The position numbers were made by a program, and so were the translations under genes. The notes under the pieces are model-generated. The model was not told the DNA's origin. It searched no databases and saw only the letters and a list, made by a program, of their open reading frames with translations. From positions 186,001-250,000 of the forward strand of contig WBSF01000007.1 in assembly GCA_008923315.1 (NCBI GenBank): a stretch of DNA of 64,000 bases, in the 5' to 3' direction. Below are positions 9,286-17,960 of this stretch, piece after piece. Each line of letters begins with the position of its first letter. Positions within the stretch are counted from its first letter, which is position 1. The stretch comes from Betaproteobacteria bacterium SCN1 (GTDB taxonomy: Bacteria > Pseudomonadota > Gammaproteobacteria > Burkholderiales > Thiobacillaceae).

Positions 9286-10191
9286 TCAGGTGGCGCGCTT
9301 GGCAACGATAGGATGTTTCGGCACGTTATCGATTTGCCAGTGCGCGCTTGCCCACTGGAGAAGCGCTACGGGGCCCGCACCTTGCAGTTCGGCGGGCGGC
9401 GCATGACCCAGCACGGCAAGCGCTTCGGCCAGCACGGCGCCCCGTCCGGATTCGGGCAGGGCGGGCGCGAGGGTCTGTTTGGAAAGTTTCTGCCCGGCGG
9501 CATTGACGACGAGCGGGACGTGCGCATAGCGCGGCGTCGGCAGGCCAAACAGGGTTTGCAGGTGGATCTGGCGCGGCGTGTTCCACAGCAGGTCGGCGCC
9601 GCGCACGACGTCGGTGATGCCCTGATGCGCATCGTCGACCACGACCGCGAGCTGGTAGGCGAACAGGCCGTCGGCACGCTTGACGATGAAGTCGCCGACT
9701 TCGCTTGCCAGGGTCTGACACAAGCGGCCGTGCACACGATCCTGAAAGCAGGCACTCACCTCATCGACCCGCACCCGCCACGCGCGAGCCGTCGTGCCCG
9801 GCGCCAGACCGGCCCGGCAGGTGCCCGGGTAGACGGTTTCACCTTCGGCATTGCGGGGGGCGGCGGCGAGCTGGCTGCGGGTGCAGGCGCAGGGGTAGGC
9901 CTGCCCTGCCGCTTTCAAGTGGTCGAGCGCGGCGGCATAGGCCCCGTCGCGCTGCGACTGGACCAGCACCGTGCCGTCCCAGACCAGGCCGTAGGCATCG
10001 AGCTGGCGCAGGATGGTGTCGGCCGCGCCGGGGACGCAGCGGGGCCGGTCGAGGTCTTCCATGCGCACCAGCCAGCGCCCGCCGGCGGCCCGCGCATCCA
10101 GCCAGCTGGCGACGGCGGCAACCAGCGAGCCGGCGTGCAGCGGGCCGGTGGGCGACGGCGCAAAGCGGCCGCAATACGCCGCGCCGCTCAA
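9286..10191 (-). CDS. gluQ: Glutamyl-Q tRNA(Asp) synthetase
   Basis: This 301-residue paralogue of the GluRS catalytic domain glutamylates queuosine at position 34 of tRNA-Asp. It has the HIGH-like [13 protein letters not shown] near the N-terminus, the [10 protein letters not shown] element and a KMSKS-like GQKLSKQ. A cysteine-bearing insert ([10 protein letters not shown], then PGTCRAGL) matches the zinc site of the family, and the anticodon-binding domain of GluRS is absent, as expected. The TTG at 10191 overlaps the TGA of the upstream MscS gene and gives the normal N-terminus; further upstream the frame is arginine-rich shadow. Confidence 0.92.
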   Translation of the reverse strand: MSGAAYCGRFAPSPTGPLHAGSLVAAVASWLDARAAGGRWLVRMEDLDRPRCVPGAADTILRQLDAYGLVWDGTVLVQSQRDGAYAAALDHLKAAGQAYPCACTRSQLAAAPRNAEGETVYPGTCRAGLAPGTTARAWRVRVDEVSACFQDRVHGRLCQTLASEVGDFIVKRADGLFAYQLAVVVDDAHQGITDVVRGADLLWNTPRQIHLQTLFGLPTPRYAHVPLVVNAAGQKLSKQTLAPALPESGRGAVLAEALAVLGHAPPAELQGAGPVALLQWASAHWQIDNVPKHPIVAKRAT

Positions 10192-11006
10192 GCGGCGCGG
10201 GTCAGCATGAGCTGCGCGGGCATGGGCGCGGGGAAGCCGGCGTCCGCGAGGGCTTCGCGGATCAGGCGGTTGCCGTCGAAATACACTTGCCAGTAGTGGT
10301 CGGTATGGCAGAAGGGCCGCACGGCGAGCACGGGGCCGACGAGATTGAATTCGAGGATTTCGACTTCCACGACCGGATCGGCGACGACGCTGGGAATGGC
10401 CTGCAGTTTCTCGCGCAGGAGCTGCATGGCGGCAACGTGGTCTGCGCCCCCCGCAAGCTGGCACTTGAGTTCGACGCGGCGATACGGATTGGCGCTGTAG
10501 TTCTGGATGGTGTCGCCGAAGATCTTGCTGTTGCCGACGATGGACAGCACGTTATCCGGCGTATTGATCGCGGTGGCGAAGAGCCCGATCTCCCTGACCG
10601 TGCCGGTAACGCCGCCTGCAGTGATGTAGTCGCCGACCTTGAAGGGCTTCAGCACGATGAGGAAAGCGCCCGCCGCGAAGTTGGACAGGAGCCCGCCCCA
10701 GGCCGCGCCGATGGCAATGCCGATGCCGGCGACCAGGGCGGCGAAGGTGGTGGTCTGCACGCCGAAGTAGCCGAGGATGGCGACCACCAGCACGATGTTG
10801 AGCGTAACCGCGACAAAGCTGCCGATGTAGCGCATCAGCGTCGGGTCGACCTTCTGCTTCTCCAGCACGCGTTGCAGCATGCGGCCGGCCAGGCTGATCA
10901 GCCAGCGGCCGACAAGCCAGAAGACGATGGCGGCGAGAATCTTGAAACCGGCCTCGGTGGCGTAGGCCGCCACGATGTCGGCATATTTTTGTAAGTCTTT
11001 TTCCAT
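10188..11006 (-). CDS. MscS-family small-conductance mechanosensitive channel
   Basis: This 272-residue inner-membrane channel opens under osmotic downshock. Three N-terminal hydrophobic helices (about residues 15-115) are followed by the pore/TM3 segment [18 protein letters not shown] and the beta-domain start [25 protein letters not shown] and the C-terminal cytoplasmic alpha/beta domain follow. It is similar in size to E. coli MscS (286). The ATG at 11006 has AAGGGG about 8 bases upstream and is preferred over a GTG at 11027. The stop overlaps the gluQ start (TTGA). Confidence 0.92.
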   Translation of the reverse strand: MEKDLQKYADIVAAYATEAGFKILAAIVFWLVGRWLISLAGRMLQRVLEKQKVDPTLMRYIGSFVAVTLNIVLVVAILGYFGVQTTTFAALVAGIGIAIGAAWGGLLSNFAAGAFLIVLKPFKVGDYITAGGVTGTVREIGLFATAINTPDNVLSIVGNSKIFGDTIQNYSANPYRRVELKCQLAGGADHVAAMQLLREKLQAIPSVVADPVVEVEILEFNLVGPVLAVRPFCHTDHYWQVYFDGNRLIREALADAGFPAPMPAQLMLTRAA

Positions 11007-11032
11007 CTCGGGCCCCTTTCGACGCACGCGTG

Positions 11033-12232
11033 TTAAACAAGCGCCACAGCATAATCCGGCGCACCGCCGCCTGGCGAGACCAGGGCTCCGTAGAGCCGCA
11101 CGATTTCACATTGCATTTTCGTTTCGCTCCAGCCCGCAGCGTAAGACCGGCCGGCAGCGCCGAGCGCGCGCGCCGCCTCGCGATCGGCAAGCAGGGGCCG
11201 CACGGTGTCTGCAAAGCCCGCGACGTCGTCGGGCGCGATGCGGCAGCCCGCGCCTTCTTTCAGCACATCCCGGGTACCCATCTCGGCGAGCGCGACGACG
11301 GGCACGCCGAGCGCCATCGCCTCAAGCAGCACCAGGCCCTGCGTTTCGGTTTTCGATGCGAAGACGAAGGCGTCGGCCGCGCAGTAACAGGCTGGCAGCG
11401 CGGTCTTGCGTTCGAGGTAGCCGACGAAGCGCACACTGTCCGTCAGCCCGCGTTTCGCCGCGGCACGCTCGAGCTGCACGCGTGCCGGGCCTTCGCCGGC
11501 GATCACGAAGAGCACGTCGGGCAAGGTGCGGCGCACGGTCTCGGTCACCTGCAGCAGGAAGTCGAGGTTCTTCTCGAAGGCCACGCGGCCGACATAGGCC
11601 ATGACCGGACGTTCGGGTGCGATGCCGTGACGCACGCGGAAGGCCGCGCCATCGCAATCGGCGAAATCGGCCATGCGGATGCCGGTGGGAATGACGTGTA
11701 CGGGGCTTGTCACGCCGTAGGCTTCCAGCGCCCGCTTCATCGCCGACGAAGGCGCGATCACGGCCGTGACGCCGTCGCATTCCTTGCGCGAGATCATCCG
11801 CGCCGCCGCCGCGAGCCAGGGCTTGGGCAGGAAAGGCAGATAGTGGTGGAAATATTCCTCGAACAGGGTGTGGTAGGTCTCGACGCTCGGCAGGCCGTGC
11901 TTTCGGGCCCAGCGCACGCCGGCGCGGTGGGCGAGAAACGGCGTGTGGATGTGCACGAGGTCGAAGTCCGCCGGATTCAGGCCATCCAGTGCGGCGGCCA
12001 GCGCGCGCAGATGCATCAGCCGGTCTTCCGGATCGCGCGGCACCTGCCAGCCGGGCACGCGCACGATATCGGGCGCCGCCTCCGCCCCGGGGTAGTCGGG
12101 CGCCACCAGCACGCTCGCATGCCCCGCCGCGGCCAATGCATGGCGCAAGGTCTGGATCGAAGTGGATACGCCATTGACGCGCGGGAAATACACGTCGGAC
12201 ACCATCAGGATACGCACGGCAGGCTCCGGCAA
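11033..12232 (-). CDS. Glycosyltransferase family 4 protein (alpha-mannosyltransferase-like)
   Basis: This 399-residue GT-B glycosyltransferase has an N-terminal acceptor domain opening ILMVSDVYFPRVNGVSTSIQ, typical of GT4 enzymes related to GDP-mannose-dependent mannosyltransferases. A C-terminal donor domain contains YVGRVAFEKNLDFLLQV and the EAMALGVPVVALAEMGTRD segment (EX7E-like). It probably acts at the cytoplasmic face on a lipid or glycolipid acceptor; the sugar and acceptor are unknown. It is followed at 26 bases by the MscS gene and may be cotranscribed with it. There is no link to the distant polysaccharide cluster. Confidence 0.85.
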   Translation of the reverse strand: MPEPAVRILMVSDVYFPRVNGVSTSIQTLRHALAAAGHASVLVAPDYPGAEAAPDIVRVPGWQVPRDPEDRLMHLRALAAALDGLNPADFDLVHIHTPFLAHRAGVRWARKHGLPSVETYHTLFEEYFHHYLPFLPKPWLAAAARMISRKECDGVTAVIAPSSAMKRALEAYGVTSPVHVIPTGIRMADFADCDGAAFRVRHGIAPERPVMAYVGRVAFEKNLDFLLQVTETVRRTLPDVLFVIAGEGPARVQLERAAAKRGLTDSVRFVGYLERKTALPACYCAADAFVFASKTETQGLVLLEAMALGVPVVALAEMGTRDVLKEGAGCRIAPDDVAGFADTVRPLLADREAARALGAAGRSYAAGWSETKMQCEIVRLYGALVSPGGGAPDYAVALV

Positions 12233-12273
12233 GGTCGAAGCCTGCGTTGTATGGCAGCGCGGTTACATCCCGA

Positions 12274-12897
12274 TTACAGATCGATGCCGGCCTGCGCCTT
12301 CACGCCGCCGCGGAAGGCATGCTTCACGTCGGCGATCTCGGATACGGTATCGGCCAGCTCGACCAGCGCCGCCGGCGCGGCCCGGCCGGTAACGGCGACG
12401 TGCTGCATCGCGGGCCGGTGCGCCAGCGCGTCGAGCACGAGGTCGCTGTCGAGATAGCCGTAGCTGAGCAGATAGGTCAGTTCGTCCAGCACTACGAGCC
12501 GATAGGACGGATCGGCCAGCATGCGCGCGGCGATGGCCCAGCCGCGTTCTGCGGTGGCGATGTCCTGCGCGCGGTTCTGCGTATCCCAGGTGAAACCGTC
12601 GCCGGTGACGTGCCATTCGGCGTGCTGGCCGAGAAAGGCCTCCTCGCCGGTGTCGGTGCGGTTCTTGATGAACTGCACCACGCCGACCTTCATGCCGTGA
12701 CCGAGCGCGCGCGCGGCCATGCCGAAGGCCGCCGTGCTCTTGCCCTTGCCGTTGCCGGTGATGACGAGCAGCAGTCCCCGCTCCGCATCGGCCGCCGCGA
12801 TGGCGGCGTCGATATGCGCCTTCTTGCGCGCCATGCGGGCGGCATGGCGCTCGGCCCGGCCCTTCTCCACGCTGTCGTCTGCCGATGCATCCGCCAT
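12274..12897 (-). CDS. cobO: Cob(I)alamin adenosyltransferase, CobA/CobO/BtuR type
   Basis: This 207-residue P-loop enzyme transfers the adenosyl group of ATP to cob(I)alamin or cobinamide, forming coenzyme B12. Walker A is GNGKGKSTAAFG, preceded by LLLVITGN. WDTQNRAQDI and LVVLDELTYLLSYGYLD are family signatures. Its N-terminal basic helix is usual. It follows btuB by 46 bases on the same strand, so it is expected to lie under the cobalamin riboswitch at 15036-15215, giving an uptake-plus-adenosylation unit. Confidence 0.94.
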   Translation of the reverse strand: MADASADDSVEKGRAERHAARMARKKAHIDAAIAAADAERGLLLVITGNGKGKSTAAFGMAARALGHGMKVGVVQFIKNRTDTGEEAFLGQHAEWHVTGDGFTWDTQNRAQDIATAERGWAIAARMLADPSYRLVVLDELTYLLSYGYLDSDLVLDALAHRPAMQHVAVTGRAAPAALVELADTVSEIADVKHAFRGGVKAQAGIDL

Positions 12898-12943
12898 GTC
12901 CGTCCTCTCGAATCCCTATCGAATGCTGCGCGTGCGCGCCGCG

Positions 12944-14959
12944 TTACCGGAAGGTATAGCGTGCGGCCACGCTGAACGTCCTGCTGTCGGCCGGATAATA
13001 AAACGTATCGAAGGCAAACGTGCTCGAATTGAAGCCGTAGCCGCCGTAGGCGGCGTATTTCCGATTGGTCGCGTTGAGCACCCGGGCATCGATCTGCCAG
13101 TCGTGTATCTGCCAGCTCGCCATCAAGTCGAGTCGCGTATAGGCCGGCAGGTCGCCGGCCACGTTCGAATAATCGTCGCCATATCGCCGTTTGCCGACAT
13201 GATTCAGCCGGGCGGTGTAACTGGCGTGTTCCGTCGCGCGCCAGCTCAGTCCGGCATTGGCCTGCATTTCGGGCACCATGGGCAAGGCGTGACCGGCATA
13301 GGCACCTGCCCGGATCTCGGCATCCTCGAACGAGAGTCCCAGATCCCCGCTCACCGTCTCGGTCAGTCGCAGTTTCGCATTCAGCTCGGTACCCAGCCGC
13401 CGCGTCTTGCCGATGTTCATGTTGCCGCCGTTGGGGTCGGACGAAATCTCGTTTCGCATGTCCTGCTGATACAGATTGAGACCGAGGCTGGCGCGATCGA
13501 ATGTGCGCACGCCGCCGATCTCGTACATGACTCCATGCTGCGGTTTCAGCCCGAAAGCGAAGACGGGGTCGAACGTCAGCGGGTCGAATCCGTAGAGTTC
13601 GTCGGTATTGGGAAAGCGATACACCGTGCCGACCTTGCCGGTGAATTTCCACGCGCCGGTGCTATACGACATCCCGCCTTCATACGCTTCGCGCGTGTCC
13701 GCCGAGCGGCCCGACAAGGCCGGCTGGGGCATGCCATAGTAGGTCGTATACGCGGACTGGCTGGCGGATTGTTCCAGACGCTGGACACGCATGCCCAGCG
13801 TCAGTGCCAGGCGTTCGTTGAGTTCGGTGATGTTCTGCGCGTAGAGCGCATGGCTCGTCTGCGTGGCGGCCTGGGTGTAGGCCTGGTTGCCGGTCGGCGA
13901 CGTCAGCGTATCGGCGGTTCCCCTGAAATAATCGTAGCCCAGGGTGGCATGGTTGCTGAGCCCGCCCAGCCGGTGACGGATATTGAAACGCGGGCTGAAC
14001 GAGACCAGATCGCGCGTCAGGTCGCGTATCTGCTCGACCGGATTGGTGGGATCGCTGTATCCCTTGCGATTGTCCCTCGACAGGACCAGATCGGCATCGA
14101 ACGTGACGTCCGGTCCCAGATTGACGGTCACGCCCGGCCGGATTCTGAAGCCGTCGCGATCGGACCGGTCGCCCGGGTGACGCGAATAGGTCGGGTCGGC
14201 GTGATATTCGGCACGGAACAGTCCACCCGGTTGTCCAAGCTTCTCGTCGAATGCAGCCAGATCGACGTAGGCCCGGACAGTGTCCAGATCGATGAAATTG
14301 ATCCGCCCGCCCAGCGCGTAGCGCCGCTGGTCGCTGTTGTCGCGCCAGCCGTCGCTCTCCCCGTACTGGAAATACACACTGGCATCGATCGGCCCCAGCA
14401 TGCCTCCGGCCTGTATGCCGGCTTCGCGCAGGCCATGGCTGCCGCCCCCCAGGCTGACGTAGCCGGTGTCCGCCGATTTGCGGGTGATGATGTTGATGAC
14501 ACCACCACTGGCGCGGTCGCCGTAGAGCACGGTACCGCTCCCGGGCATGACTTCGATGCGTTCGATGCTCGCCAGCGGAATCAGCGACCAGTCGATCGAG
14601 CCCGAGTCGACAGGATTCAGCCGCTGCCCGTTCAGCAACACGAGCGTATTGCTGGTTGCCGTCCCGCCGCTGCCCGCGCCGCGCAGACTGACCGTGGCAT
14701 CGATCCCGAGCGCACCGTAGAGCGGAATCACGGCTGCGCCCGGCACGCCGGCCATCAGGTCCGGAATATTCGTCGCCGGCGTGCGCTCGATGTCCTCCCG
14801 GGTGATCACGACGAGGTTGGCGGGTGTCGGCTGGCTTGCCGATTCGAAACGGGTAGGTGTCACCACGATGGTATCGCCGACGAACTGCGGCAATGGATCG
14901 GCATGAGCGGCCGGAATGAAAATGCTGCCGAGGGCAAGCGCAAGAGCGGTATGACGCAT
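12944..14959 (-). CDS. btuB: TonB-dependent vitamin B12 receptor BtuB (copy 1)
   Basis: This 671-residue outer-membrane receptor imports cobalamin using TonB energy. A signal peptide (residues 1-20, ending AHA-DP) is followed by the TonB box DTIVVTPTRF, a plug domain (VVITREDIERTPATNIPDLM, RIEVMPGSGTVLYGDRASGGVI) and a C-terminal 22-strand barrel ending SVAARYTFR. It lies directly behind a cobalamin riboswitch and before cobO, which supports a corrinoid substrate rather than a siderophore. It is only modestly similar to the second receptor gene at 22739-24778. Confidence 0.93.
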   Translation of the reverse strand: MRHTALALALGSIFIPAAHADPLPQFVGDTIVVTPTRFESASQPTPANLVVITREDIERTPATNIPDLMAGVPGAAVIPLYGALGIDATVSLRGAGSGGTATSNTLVLLNGQRLNPVDSGSIDWSLIPLASIERIEVMPGSGTVLYGDRASGGVINIITRKSADTGYVSLGGGSHGLREAGIQAGGMLGPIDASVYFQYGESDGWRDNSDQRRYALGGRINFIDLDTVRAYVDLAAFDEKLGQPGGLFRAEYHADPTYSRHPGDRSDRDGFRIRPGVTVNLGPDVTFDADLVLSRDNRKGYSDPTNPVEQIRDLTRDLVSFSPRFNIRHRLGGLSNHATLGYDYFRGTADTLTSPTGNQAYTQAATQTSHALYAQNITELNERLALTLGMRVQRLEQSASQSAYTTYYGMPQPALSGRSADTREAYEGGMSYSTGAWKFTGKVGTVYRFPNTDELYGFDPLTFDPVFAFGLKPQHGVMYEIGGVRTFDRASLGLNLYQQDMRNEISSDPNGGNMNIGKTRRLGTELNAKLRLTETVSGDLGLSFEDAEIRAGAYAGHALPMVPEMQANAGLSWRATEHASYTARLNHVGKRRYGDDYSNVAGDLPAYTRLDLMASWQIHDWQIDARVLNATNRKYAAYGGYGFNSSTFAFDTFYYPADSRTFSVAARYTFR

Positions 14960-15035
14960 GATGTGTCCAGTCTGGGCGCCCGATTCCCCGCAGGCGCGTT
15001 ATTACGATCCGCCGCATGGCAACCGCCACACGGGG

Positions 15036-15215
15036 CTCAGGCCGGTATCCGGGCTCGCGCTTGAAGCTCATCGCCTTCCCGGACGCGGGTCCAGTGGCGT
15101 GGGTGATGAGCCGTTTAGCGTTTACCGTTGCGGGGGCAGCACAGGCTTGGCGGCAAAGCCGTTTACCTGATTCCCGTTTATCCGTTGCGGCAGAAAGCGG
15201 CAACGGCACCTGATG
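15036..15215 (-). promoter_or_regulatory. Cobalamin riboswitch upstream of btuB-cobO
   Basis: On the minus strand the order of conserved cobalamin-aptamer elements is complete: AGGTGCC (15205-15211), GGGAATCAGGT, GCTGCCCCCGCAACGGTAA, CCACTGG, GGGAAGGCGATG, and the B12 box AGCCCGGATACCGGCCT ending near 15039. Adenosyl- or methylcobalamin binding would shut off btuB translation or transcription. About 77 bases separate the B12 box from the btuB ATG, which leaves room for an expression platform. No long U-tract terminator is seen, so control is probably translational. Confidence 0.94.
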
Positions 15216-15221
15216 GTAAAA

Positions 15222-15250
15222 ATTTTTCTCGCTTTACGGGTTCGGGTCAA
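15222..15250 (-). promoter_or_regulatory. Predicted promoter for the btuB riboswitch transcript
   Basis: On the minus strand TTGACC (15250-15245) and AAAAAT (15227-15222) are 17 bases apart, placing the start of transcription at about 15215, just before the first aptamer element. It lies after the ATPase gene stop (15271), so btuB-cobO can be transcribed separately from the ABC importer genes upstream. Confidence 0.5.
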
Positions 15251-15270
15251 GGCAATTCGGGTTCCTCCTG

Positions 15271-16044
15271 TCAGGCCAGCGCCCGAAAATCGACACAGGC
15301 GTCGGCGCCCGTGCCGTGAATGCTGGCCCTCACATCGAAGGCCATGCGGATATTTGCCGGCGTCAGCGTCTCCGCCGTGGGGCCGAAAGCCGTGAGCCGC
15401 CCTTCGCGCAGGATCGCGACATGGGTCGCGTAGCGCGCGGCCAGCGTGAGATCGTGGACGGACGCGACCACGAGCCGGCCCGCGTGCGCCAGCGCGGCGA
15501 GCCGCGCCATGCCCTCGATCGCGTGACGCGGGTCGAGGCCGGCGAGCGGCTCGTCGGCGATGAGAATGTCGGGATCGCCGACCAGCGCGCGCGCCAGCAT
15601 GGCTCGCGCGAGTTCGCCGCCGGACAGGGTATCGGCCGGCTGTCCGCGCTTGTGGGCCAGATCGCACTGGGCGAGCGCAGCCTCGACCTTGCGCCACATC
15701 GCCGCGTTCAGATCGTGGAATACCGGCAGGTGCGGCATCAGGCCGAGCGCGACCAGCCGCTCGACGGCGATCGGCCATTCCACCCGCGCATTCTGCGGAA
15801 TATAGGCGCGGCGCCGCGCCAGCTCGCGCCGGTCGATGGCCTGCAGCGGCCGGCCGTCCAGCAGCACCTGCCCCTCGGCAGGGCGCGCGAGCCCGGCGAG
15901 CATGCGGATGAGCGTCGATTTGCCCGCGCCGTTGGCACCCAGCAGCGCGACGAACTGGCCGCGTTCGCAAACGAACCCGACCCGCTCGACGAGCGTGCGC
16001 CCGGCGACGCGGAAGACAAGGCGTTTGGCCTGCAGGCCACTCAT
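15271..16044 (-). CDS. ABC transporter ATP-binding protein, BtuD/FecE type
   Basis: This 257-residue ATPase is of the iron-complex/B12 importer class. Walker A is LLGANGAGKSTLI, the Q-loop is YIPQNARVEW, the signature is TLSGGELARA, Walker B is ILIADEP, and the switch histidine is in VASVHDLTLAARYATH. It powers the permease encoded just upstream. The ATG at 16044 overlaps the permease TGA (ATGA), indicating coupling. Location next to a riboswitch-controlled btuB-cobO pair suggests a corrinoid cargo, although sequence alone cannot exclude iron complexes. Confidence 0.9.
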   Translation of the reverse strand: MSGLQAKRLVFRVAGRTLVERVGFVCERGQFVALLGANGAGKSTLIRMLAGLARPAEGQVLLDGRPLQAIDRRELARRRAYIPQNARVEWPIAVERLVALGLMPHLPVFHDLNAAMWRKVEAALAQCDLAHKRGQPADTLSGGELARAMLARALVGDPDILIADEPLAGLDPRHAIEGMARLAALAHAGRLVVASVHDLTLAARYATHVAILREGRLTAFGPTAETLTPANIRMAFDVRASIHGTGADACVDFRALA

Positions 16045-17039
16045 GGCGACAAACGCCTCAGGTGCAGCACCAGCCAGAAGAAGAACGGCGTGCCGATCAG
16101 GCTGGTGAGTACGCCCAGCTTGAGCTCGTTGCTGGTGGGCAGGACGCGGATGGCGATGTCGGTGACCAGCAGCAGGAGCGCACCGAACAGGGCCGAGGGC
16201 AGCAGGATGCGGCTCGGCTGATGGCCGACGAACGGCCGCACCAGATGCGGCGCGACGAGGCCGACGAAGCCGATGGCGCCGGCCATCGCGGTGGCCGCGC
16301 CGACCGAGAGCGCCACGCCGGCCAGCACCTGCGCGCGCAGCAGGCTCAGATTGACGCCTAGGCTTTCGGCCTGCGCCTCGCCCAGCGTCAGCAGATCCAG
16401 CCCGCGCGGCGTGAAGGCGAGACAGAGCCAGCCGGCGAGGATGAAGGGCATGCACAGCGCGATCTGCGCCCAGTCGCGTTCGGCGACGGAGCCCAGCAGC
16501 CAGGTCGTGATCTCGTAGGCGGCGTAGGGGCTGGGCGCGAAATTGAGCGCGAGCGACAGCCCCGCCCCGGCCAGGCCCGACACGGCGGCGCCCGCCAGGA
16601 TCAGGGTTAGCGTGCCGCTGCGCCCGAACAGGAACGTCAGCGCGCCGGCCGCCAGTGCGCCGGCGATGCCGAGCAGCGGAATGGCGAGCACGAAGGCGGT
16701 GGCCAGCCCGAAATAGATGGCGATCACGGCGCCCAGCGCGGCGCCGCCGGATACGCCGAGCAGGCCGGGTTCGGCGAGCGGATTGCGCAGCAGGCCCTGC
16801 AGGGCCGCGCCGCCCAGGCCCAGCGTCGCTCCCACGACGAGCGCCAGCACGGTGCGCGGGATGCGCAGCTCGGCCAGGATGAGCCAGGCGAGATTGGGCT
16901 TCGGCGCGGCCAGGCCGTGGAGCAGTTCGGAGAACGGCAGCGCGACCCGCCCGATCGCCAGCGACAGGGCGAACGCCGCCGGCAGCAGCAACAGCAGCAC
17001 GCACAGCGTCTGGTATGTATATCCGCGCGTCCTCACCAT
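16041..17039 (-). CDS. ABC transporter permease, BtuC/FecCD family
   Basis: This 332-residue inner-membrane permease has about ten hydrophobic helices. It carries the family signature region RIPRTVLALVVGATLGLGGA, then LAEPGLLGVSGGAALGAV, and FVGLVAPHLVRPFVGHQPSR, which is the loop contacting the ATPase. BtuC-type permeases work as dimers. The ATG at 17039 overlaps the 3' end of the binding-protein gene by seven bases; the longer upstream open frame is shadow sequence. It is followed directly by the ATPase gene. Confidence 0.9.
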   Translation of the reverse strand: MVRTRGYTYQTLCVLLLLLPAAFALSLAIGRVALPFSELLHGLAAPKPNLAWLILAELRIPRTVLALVVGATLGLGGAALQGLLRNPLAEPGLLGVSGGAALGAVIAIYFGLATAFVLAIPLLGIAGALAAGALTFLFGRSGTLTLILAGAAVSGLAGAGLSLALNFAPSPYAAYEITTWLLGSVAERDWAQIALCMPFILAGWLCLAFTPRGLDLLTLGEAQAESLGVNLSLLRAQVLAGVALSVGAATAMAGAIGFVGLVAPHLVRPFVGHQPSRILLPSALFGALLLLVTDIAIRVLPTSNELKLGVLTSLIGTPFFFWLVLHLRRLSP

Positions 17040-17947
17040 GCCGCCTGCTCCGCGGGCAAGGCGCGAAAGACCGCGCGCAGGGCGAGGGCGGCGTCGGCCG
17101 ACTGCGGCAGCCCGCAGGTGTAGGCCGCATCCGGATAGCCGACCACCCGGCCGCGCCAGTAACGTTCGATCAGGGGATGCGCGGTCTGGCTGTCGCGCAG
17201 CGACGGCCCGGTCCAGCGCGTTTCGCCCTGCAGGATCGCGTCGGGGCGCGCGGCCAGCAGTTCTTCGAGGCCGAAGCTGCCGTAGCGGGTGTCGGGCAGT
17301 TTCGCGGCGATGTTCTCGCCGCCGGCCGCGCTGATGATGGCGTCGGTAAGCGTGCCCCGGCCCGGCACGCTCCCGCCGCCGCTCCAGGCAACCACGCGCA
17401 GGGGATGCGGCGCGCGCTCCGCCGACAGCCGCGCCAGTTTCGCGTCCATGCCGGCCAGCAGGATGTCGGCCCGTTCCGGTTCGCCGACGGCCGCGCCCAC
17501 CTGCCGTACGACGCGGCGGATATCCTCGAAACTGTTCGTCGCCGGAACCTCGACCACGCGTGCGCCCGCGCGCTGCGCCAGCTTGCGCGCCATGGCCGCG
17601 GAATACGTGCCGGCAAGAATCAGGTCGGGACGCTGCAGCAGCACGTCCTCGGCGGTGCCGTAGTTGACGGCCACGCCCCGGTCGGCGCCGGGCATCAGCG
17701 CCGCCACGGCATCGTGCGCCAGATAGGTGATCGAGGCGATGCGTTCGGGCGGCACCAGCATCAGCAGCAGCAGGTCGTTGCACAGCATCAGCGACATGAT
17801 GCGCATCGGCTTGCCGTGCGCGGTTGCGGACGTGGCGCCTGCGGCCGGCGCATCGCTCGGCCGAAGGGTGCCGCCGGCCGGCGTCAGAAACAGGACGCCG
17901 GCCAGCGTCAGGCCGGCCGGCCAGACGAGAAACCGGGCCAGGCGCAT
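17033..17947 (-). CDS. Periplasmic substrate-binding protein, BtuF/FecB type
   Basis: This 304-residue exported protein has an N-terminal hydrophobic signal (ARFLVWPAGLTLAGVLFLTP) and a PF01497-like periplasmic-binding fold. The segment MRIMSLMLCNDLLLLMLVPPERIASITYLA is replaced-spacing BtuF/FecB N-lobe sequence, abbreviated here to its motifs: SLMLCNDLLL, then RIASITYLA. QRPDLILAG and ARVVEVPA follow in the expected order. It should deliver a corrinoid or other metal chelate to the permease. The ATG at 17947 gives a normal signal peptide; an upstream start at 18007 would overlap the preceding gene. The substrate is inferred from context only. Confidence 0.82.
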   Translation of the reverse strand: MRLARFLVWPAGLTLAGVLFLTPAGGTLRPSDAPAAGATSATAHGKPMRIMSLMLCNDLLLLMLVPPERIASITYLAHDAVAALMPGADRGVAVNYGTAEDVLLQRPDLILAGTYSAAMARKLAQRAGARVVEVPATNSFEDIRRVVRQVGAAVGEPERADILLAGMDAKLARLSAERAPHPLRVVAWSGGGSVPGRGTLTDAIISAAGGENIAAKLPDTRYGSFGLEELLAARPDAILQGETRWTGPSLRDSQTAHPLIERYWRGRVVGYPDAAYTCGLPQSADAALALRAVFRALPAEQAAW

Positions 17948-17960
17948 GCGCGCGCCGGGA

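Noticed and set aside
8694-9305. A minus-strand frame through the heptamer array giving SPLTAHR repeats
   Set aside because: The repetitive peptide arises from the 7-bp array, and the rest is an Arg/Pro-rich shadow of the 184-residue gene. The competing frame has normal composition.
13680-15209. A 509-codon minus-strand frame overlapping btuB
   Set aside because: It is a shifted-frame shadow of btuB on the same strand, Arg-rich and without motifs, and it runs through the riboswitch.
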